From NCBI GenBank assembly GCA_012842645.1, contig DUSJ01000188.1, positions 1-10,037 on the forward strand: 10,037 nt of DNA, written 5' to 3'. Source of the stretch: Clostridiaceae bacterium. Lineage in GTDB: Bacteria; Bacillota; Clostridia; DSM-8532. The position numbers and the translations under genes were made by a program. The notes beneath the pieces are model-generated. The model was not told the origin of the DNA. It did no database searches and worked only from the letters and a program-made list of their open reading frames with translations. Below, piece after piece: positions 6,496 to 10,037 of the stretch (its first letter is position 1; each line of letters begins with the position of its first letter).

Positions 6496-7155
6496 TCAGG
6501 ACACAACATCAGCCAGCGCTTTCAGCCGAGCAGGGTCCGCTATCCTGTAGCCCTGTGGTTCCTTTGATAGTATGCCTCTTTTGCATAAGTCAGCAAACAC
6601 ATATAACAGATGCCTGTAACTGGTACCCAGGTAATCGGATACTTCGGTATGTTTTTCCTTATAAAGACCGTTTCGTGCCATCAAAAGTATAAACTGGGCC
6701 AAACGGTTCACCACGGGATAAGCCTGGGTCCGGGCATAACTGGTCAGGTCATACAGGGCATTTTTGCTCATGTAAAGACAAAGATTCCTGAGAAAGACAG
6801 GGTCAGAAAGAATAGTATCCATGCAGCTGGCAAGAGAAATCTTATAGCAAAGGCAAAGTGTTTGTGCCTTGACCTCATTGGTGAGTTCCTGAGCCTTTAA
6901 CAACTCAGTCTCGCCTATAAAACACGGTGATTCCATAAAACGCGCAAGTTTTCGGCCGTTCGAATGGTACAGGCTCAGGATCGCAGTGCCTTTCACAAGG
7001 CAATACAAACAATCTGGAAGTTCGCCATTTTTAAAAATATAATCATCAGGCTCAAACTCCACCATGGAAAGATATGGACTGATATCAAAAGAAAAAAGAC
7101 TGTAGATAGAGGGCAGCCCCAGAAACTGCATATCTTTTACAGGTACAATTTTCAT
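6496..7155 (-). CDS. yeiL: Crp/Fnr-family transcriptional regulator, YeiL type
   Basis: This 219-residue regulator has an N-terminal cyclic-nucleotide-binding-like beta barrel (about 25-105) and a C-terminal winged helix-turn-helix (about 165-200). It resembles E. coli YeiL as I remember it: SPCFIGETELL in the sensor domain, FLRNLCLYMS in the dimer helix, NRLAQFILL, YKEKHTEVSDYLG and TSYRHLLYV in the recognition-helix region, and a final GYRI strand. E. coli yeiL lies beside nucleoside genes (nupX, rihB), matching its position here divergent from deoD. It is cysteine-rich (49, 52, 78, 101, 103, 111, 126, 191), which leaves redox or metal sensing open. The ATG at 7155 is chosen because GGTGA (7164-7160) precedes it; the longer TTG start at 7170 has no ribosome binding site. 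Confidence 0.87.
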   Translation of the reverse strand: MKIVPVKDMQFLGLPSIYSLFSFDISPYLSMVEFEPDDYIFKNGELPDCLYCLVKGTAILSLYHSNGRKLARFMESPCFIGETELLKAQELTNEVKAQTLCLCYKISLASCMDTILSDPVFLRNLCLYMSKNALYDLTSYARTQAYPVVNRLAQFILLMARNGLYKEKHTEVSDYLGTSYRHLLYVFADLCKRGILSKEPQGYRIADPARLKALADVVS

Positions 7156-7176
7156 TCCATCACCGGCCAAGTCAAA

Positions 7177-7196
7177 TATATGAGATTTCTCATATA
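7177..7196. promoter_or_regulatory. Perfect 9-2-9 inverted repeat, probable YeiL operator
   Basis: TATATGAGA (7177-7185) and TCTCATATA (7188-7196) form a perfect inverted repeat with a two-base TT spacer, a size suitable for a Crp/Fnr-family dimer. Its centre is at 7186.5. It covers the predicted yeiL start (about 7190) and is centred near -41.5 relative to the predicted deoD start (about 7228). This geometry suits repression of yeiL and class II activation of deoD. The protein-site pairing is inferred. Confidence 0.65.
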
Positions 7197-7225
7197 ATTT
7201 TATGTTATAAAATACTATAATTCAA
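7197..7225 (-). promoter_or_regulatory. Predicted yeiL promoter
   Basis: On the minus strand, TTGAAT (7225-7220) and TAAAAT (7202-7197) are separated by exactly 17 bases. The predicted start near 7190 falls inside the 7177-7196 inverted repeat and leaves a leader of about 35 bases to the ATG at 7155. The AT-rich context lowers certainty. Confidence 0.55.
7216..7221 (+). promoter_or_regulatory. Predicted deoD -10 box (activator-type promoter)
   Basis: A perfect TATAAT occurs at 7216-7221. The matching -35 position (7193-7198, TATAAT) bears no resemblance to TTGACA. A strong -10 without a -35 is typical of promoters that need an activator, and the palindrome at 7177-7196 is correctly placed for one. 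The alternative TTGAAA at 7227-7232 has no acceptable -10 box downstream. Confidence 0.5.
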
Positions 7226-7273
7226 TTTGAAATTAATAAAATTTTAGTACAATTTAACTAAAGGAGCGATCAT

Positions 7274-8002
7274 ATGCCAACACCTCATATTAGTGCTGAT
7301 TACGGCGAAGTTGCCGAAATCGTTTTGTTGCCCGGTGACCCTTTAAGAGCAAAATACATAGCGGAGAATTATCTTTCAGATGTAAAGCAGTTCAATGCTG
7401 TACGCAATGCTCTTGGATATACAGGTAATTATATGGATCTTCGCATTTCAATAATGGGAACAGGTATGGGTTGCCCTTCCATGGGTATCTATTCATATGA
7501 ACTGATACATTTTTATGGCGCAAAAGCTTTGATCCGGACAGGCTCATGCGGAGCCCTGGCAGATGGGCTGAAGCTTGGCGATCTGGTGATGGCGATGGGT
7601 GTAAGCACAAGCTCCAATTATGCAGAACAATATCATTTTCCTGGAATTTACTCGGCTACGGCATCCTACAGGCTGCTTTCCGAAGCTGTTTCAGCTGCTG
7701 AGGAGTATAATATAGACCATAAGGTGGGTAACATCTATTGCTCTGATGTGTTCTACAGGGATGATCAGATCAATGACACACTGAAAAAAATGGGGATACT
7801 GGCAGCAGAAATGGAAAGCTATGCTCTGTATTGCAATGCGGTGGCCGGAGGTATAGATGCATTGACAATACTGACGGTGACAGATATTTTAGATACAGGT
7901 GAAAGCGTATCCGCCGATCAGAGGGAAAAGGGCCTGACAAATATGATGAAAGTCGCCCTTGCAACAGCTCAGAATTATGTAAAAAAATACTGCCACCATT
8001 AG
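7274..8002 (+). CDS. deoD: Purine nucleoside phosphorylase, DeoD type
   Basis: This 242-residue cytoplasmic enzyme splits purine (deoxy)nucleosides with phosphate into a free base and (deoxy)ribose 1-phosphate. It is close in length to hexameric E. coli DeoD (239) and begins MPTPHI, as that family does (MATPHI). The family's active-site set is present: H5, G21 and R25 (LLPGDPLRA), R44 (NAVRNALG), R88 (IRTGSCG), E179-M180-E181, the catalytic D204 (TVTD) and R217 (ADQRE). D204 and R217 keep the 13-residue spacing of the E. coli enzyme. The ribosome binding site AAGGAG (7261-7266) is seven bases before the ATG. It is the first gene of the nucleoside operon, 51 bases before the BMP gene, and probably under YeiL control. 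Confidence 0.96.
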   Translation: MPTPHISADYGEVAEIVLLPGDPLRAKYIAENYLSDVKQFNAVRNALGYTGNYMDLRISIMGTGMGCPSMGIYSYELIHFYGAKALIRTGSCGALADGLKLGDLVMAMGVSTSSNYAEQYHFPGIYSATASYRLLSEAVSAAEEYNIDHKVGNIYCSDVFYRDDQINDTLKKMGILAAEMESYALYCNAVAGGIDALTILTVTDILDTGESVSADQREKGLTNMMKVALATAQNYVKKYCHH

Positions 8003-8053
8003 GCAGTAATATCTGCATTATTATAAACATTAAATAAGGGAGGAGTTTTGGTA

Positions 8054-9070
8054 ATGAAAAAAATTCTGGCGTTATTAATGAGTATTGTGATGCTGGCATG
8101 TTTTGTGGCCGGCTGTGGTGCTTCCGGGAACAAGGACAACTCCAAAGGCTCAAAAGTCACTGATGAGGTTAAATTGACACTTGTCGTAGCAGGAACTTTT
8201 GGTGACCGTTCCTTCTATGATTCATCAAAAGAAGGTGTGGACAAGCTGGCTAAAGAATTTAATAATCTTAAGGTCGGCACCATCGAGGCCAACAATGAAA
8301 ATCATGAGCAGCAGATGAGAAATGCTGCAGACGTATCCGATATAGTCGTTCTTGTCGGATGGGAGTTTTATGATGTTGAAACCATAGCACCTGAATATCC
8401 TAACGTCAGATTCATCTGGATCGACAATGCCACCAGCCAGAACATTGCAAATGTTCTCAACATCCGGTACAAGCAAAATGAAGGTTCATTCCTGGCCGGC
8501 TATATAGCTGCGAAGATGACTAAAACCGGTGTCATAGGTGCAGTCGGAGGAGAAGACAGCGATACTATAAACGATTTTATAGTCGGATATAAGCAGGGCG
8601 CACAATACGCAAATCCCAATGTCAAAGTTGAAGTTATCTATGCCAATACTTACGATGATCCTTCTATTGGAAAAGAATGCGCCATTACCCTGAATGACAA
8701 GGGTGCCGACGTTATCTTCCAGATAGCATCAAAAACCGGTGACGGTGTATTCGAAGCCGCATCTGAAAGAGGATTCTACGCCATTGGCGTTGACTCAGAT
8801 CAGAAGTATATCAATGAAGATGTCATTATCTGCTCCATGATGAAGGAAGTTGGCAATTCGATATATTCAGCAGTTTCAGAACATATGTCCGGTAATACAT
8901 CAAAATGGGGAACCACATGGGATGCTGACATGGCTACCGGGTTCATCAAAATCGGATATGGTGATGCAGGATCTAAGCAGCAGGTTCCCGATGATCTGAA
9001 GAAAGAAGTCGAGGAACTGGCAAAGAAGATAGTTTCCGGTGAGATCAAGGTAGACAGCACGATCCATTAA
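8054..9070 (+). CDS. BMP/PnrA-family substrate-binding lipoprotein, probable nucleoside receptor
   Basis: This 338-residue membrane-anchored receptor belongs to the basic membrane protein family, whose characterised members (TmpC/PnrA, BmpA) bind purine nucleosides. The signal peptide starts MKKILALLMSIV and ends in the lipobox VAGC, with cysteine 21; a short charged linker follows. Family hallmarks are GDRSFYDSSKEG from residue 50, FLAGYIAAKMTKTGVIGAVGG, DDPSIGKECA, and VFEAASERGFYAIGVDSDQ, with GVDSDQ at 245-250. ATG 8054 is chosen because the site GGGAGGAG (8038-8045) is eight bases upstream; the in-frame TTG at 8048 is only two bases from it. The neighbours deoD and an ABC ATPase agree with nucleoside uptake. 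A strong terminator-like hairpin follows its stop. Confidence 0.93.
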   Translation: MKKILALLMSIVMLACFVAGCGASGNKDNSKGSKVTDEVKLTLVVAGTFGDRSFYDSSKEGVDKLAKEFNNLKVGTIEANNENHEQQMRNAADVSDIVVLVGWEFYDVETIAPEYPNVRFIWIDNATSQNIANVLNIRYKQNEGSFLAGYIAAKMTKTGVIGAVGGEDSDTINDFIVGYKQGAQYANPNVKVEVIYANTYDDPSIGKECAITLNDKGADVIFQIASKTGDGVFEAASERGFYAIGVDSDQKYINEDVIICSMMKEVGNSIYSAVSEHMSGNTSKWGTTWDADMATGFIKIGYGDAGSKQQVPDDLKKEVEELAKKIVSGEIKVDSTIH

Positions 9071-9082
9071 AGGCTGCTTCAT

Positions 9083-9118
9083 AAAGGCGTGGTGCATTTT
9101 CCCTGCTCCACGCCTTTT
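9083..9118 (+). terminator. Intra-operon terminator or attenuator after the BMP gene
   Basis: A perfect 10-base-pair stem, AAAGGCGTGG (9083-9092) and CCACGCCTTT (9108-9117), encloses a 15-base loop and ends in a run of only four Ts (9115-9118). It lies between the binding-protein gene and the ATPase gene of the same transporter. Partial readthrough would give more binding protein than ATPase, a common arrangement in ABC importer operons. The stem could also protect the upstream mRNA from 3' decay. Confidence 0.75.
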
Positions 9119-9138
9119 AAATGAATGGAGGTATGGTT

Positions 9139-10037
9139 TTGCAGGAGACAGTAGTGAAATTTGACCATATTACTATGAAGTTCCCGGGTGTCCTGGCCAA
9201 TGATGACATATGCCTGGATATAAAAAAGGGAGAGATATTTGCTCTCGTAGGAGAAAACGGAGCCGGCAAGAGTACATTGATGAATGTACTCTATGGAATC
9301 TATGAGCCAACCGGCGGAACGGTCTATGTCAAAGGAAAGAAAGTAACCAGCTTTAGTCCCCGCAACGCGATAGATATGGGAATAGGCATGGTCCACCAGC
9401 ATTTTATGCTTGTTCCCTCGTTCACAGTTGCACAGAATATTGTTCTAAGCCAGGAACCAAGGAAAATAGGCGTTCTGTTTGATTCGCAGAAGGCCGAAGC
9501 TGCTGTCCGGAATTTGTCCAATGAATTCGGCCTTAAGGTAGACCCATCCGCAGTTGTCCGTGAATTAAGCGTTGGTCTGCAGCAGCGGGTCGAGATCCTG
9601 AAGGCTCTTTACAGAGGTTCGGATATATTGATCCTGGACGAACCTACGGCAATACTTACACCCCAGGAAACAGATGAATTGTTTGCCATGCTGAAAAAAA
9701 TCGTAAGGGAAAAAGGCATGACTGTTATCATCATCACTCATAAATTGTATGAAGTCATGGCAATTTCTGACCGTGTCGGCGTAATGCGTCAGGGGAGACT
9801 GATGGGTGTCGAAGAGACCAAAAATGTAAACGAACGTATACTTGCTTCGATGATGGTGGGCAGAGAGGTCATCCATAATCCTTTTACAAGGACATATCAA
9901 CCAGGTAAAGTGGCAATTTCGGTAAAAGACCTGGTGGTGAATGACAATCGCGGCCTGAAGGCAGTAAAAGGTGTGTCATTTGAAGTCAGGGGCGGTGAGG
10001 TACTGGGAATAGCCGCTATAGAAGGAAACGGACAGAG
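9139..10037 (+). CDS. ABC importer ATPase, BMP/nucleoside type (double domain), partial at window end
   Basis: The reading frame runs off the window after 299 codons. This is the ATP-hydrolysing subunit expected to work with the BMP receptor, of the YufO/NupO and RbsA-like kind with two nucleotide-binding domains in one chain. The first domain is complete: Walker A GENGAGKS at 38-45, Q-loop in VHQHFMLVPSFTV, signature LSVGLQQR at 143-150, Walker B LILDEPT with D167 and E168, and switch histidine H201. A second domain opens with VAISVKDLVVND and reaches its own glycine-rich stretch AAIEGNGQ at the window edge. TTG 9139 is preferred because GGAGG (9127-9131) is seven bases upstream. ATG 9133 is only one base from it, ATG 9121 has no site, and GTG 9154 with AGGAGA (9143-9148) is possible. 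Permease genes probably follow. Confidence 0.93.
   Translation, partial: MQETVVKFDHITMKFPGVLANDDICLDIKKGEIFALVGENGAGKSTLMNVLYGIYEPTGGTVYVKGKKVTSFSPRNAIDMGIGMVHQHFMLVPSFTVAQNIVLSQEPRKIGVLFDSQKAEAAVRNLSNEFGLKVDPSAVVRELSVGLQQRVEILKALYRGSDILILDEPTAILTPQETDELFAMLKKIVREKGMTVIIITHKLYEVMAISDRVGVMRQGRLMGVEETKNVNERILASMMVGREVIHNPFTRTYQPGKVAISVKDLVVNDNRGLKAVKGVSFEVRGGEVLGIAAIEGNGQ

Noticed and set aside
6375..6692. 105-codon open frame on the plus strand across the terminator
   Set aside because: It crosses the operon terminator and runs antisense through yeiL; neither end has a convincing start signal.
7228..7273. Purine riboswitch upstream of deoD
   Set aside because: The predicted leader is only about 46 bases, shows no three-way junction pairing and lacks a terminator hairpin.
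8003..8016. Terminator between deoD and the BMP gene
   Set aside because: GCAG-TAATAT-CTGC gives only a four-base-pair stem with no T-run, so the two genes are probably co-transcribed.
7770..8153. 127-codon open frame on the minus strand
   Set aside because: It is antisense to deoD and the BMP gene, both firmly identified, and has no family motif.

Overview
The window looks like a chromosomal segment of a low-GC, Gram-positive anaerobe, most likely a member of the Clostridia. Three things point that way: AT-rich intergenic DNA with strong AGGAGG-type ribosome binding sites and some TTG starts, a tRNA with the CCA end encoded, and lipoprotein-type (lipobox) solute-binding proteins. The species cannot be named from this sequence. 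I see no insertion sequence, phage gene or CRISPR array.

Region 1 (1-197) is a self-contained tRNA-Leu(UAA) transcription unit. It has a near-consensus sigma-A promoter, the tRNA and an intrinsic terminator.

Region 2 (about 198-6477) reads as one five-gene operon. A regulatory stretch holds two overlapping palindromes, two possible promoters and a LacI-type operator with a central CG lying on the -35 box. The genes that follow encode a CUT1 (UgpB/MalE-like) substrate-binding lipoprotein, two permeases (UgpA- and UgpE-like) and a metallo-beta-lactamase-fold hydrolase. The last gene encodes an unusual 731-residue regulator, and a strong terminator overlaps its stop codon. The regulator fuses a LacI helix-turn-helix and a degenerate LacI-type (type I) sensor domain to a complete, cytoplasmic MalE/UgpB-like (type II) solute-binding domain. 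No ATPase for this importer is present, so a shared MsmX/UgpC-type ATPase is probably encoded elsewhere. The simplest model is that the importer brings in a carbohydrate or phosphodiester-type solute, the hydrolase acts on it or a derivative, and the fusion protein senses a ligand inside the cell and controls its own operon.

Region 3 (about 6496-10037) is a nucleoside uptake and salvage locus. A Crp/Fnr-family regulator of the YeiL type is divergent from deoD (purine nucleoside phosphorylase), a BMP/PnrA-type nucleoside-binding lipoprotein and a double-domain ABC ATPase that runs off the window. Permease genes probably follow. The intergenic region holds a perfect 9-2-9 inverted repeat. It lies over the predicted yeiL transcription start and is centred near -41.5 of a deoD promoter that has a perfect TATAAT but no -35 box. 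That is the layout expected for autorepression combined with class II activation.

The most notable item is the LacI/solute-binding-protein fusion regulator, followed by the matching operator on the operon promoter and the YeiL-type switch at deoD.
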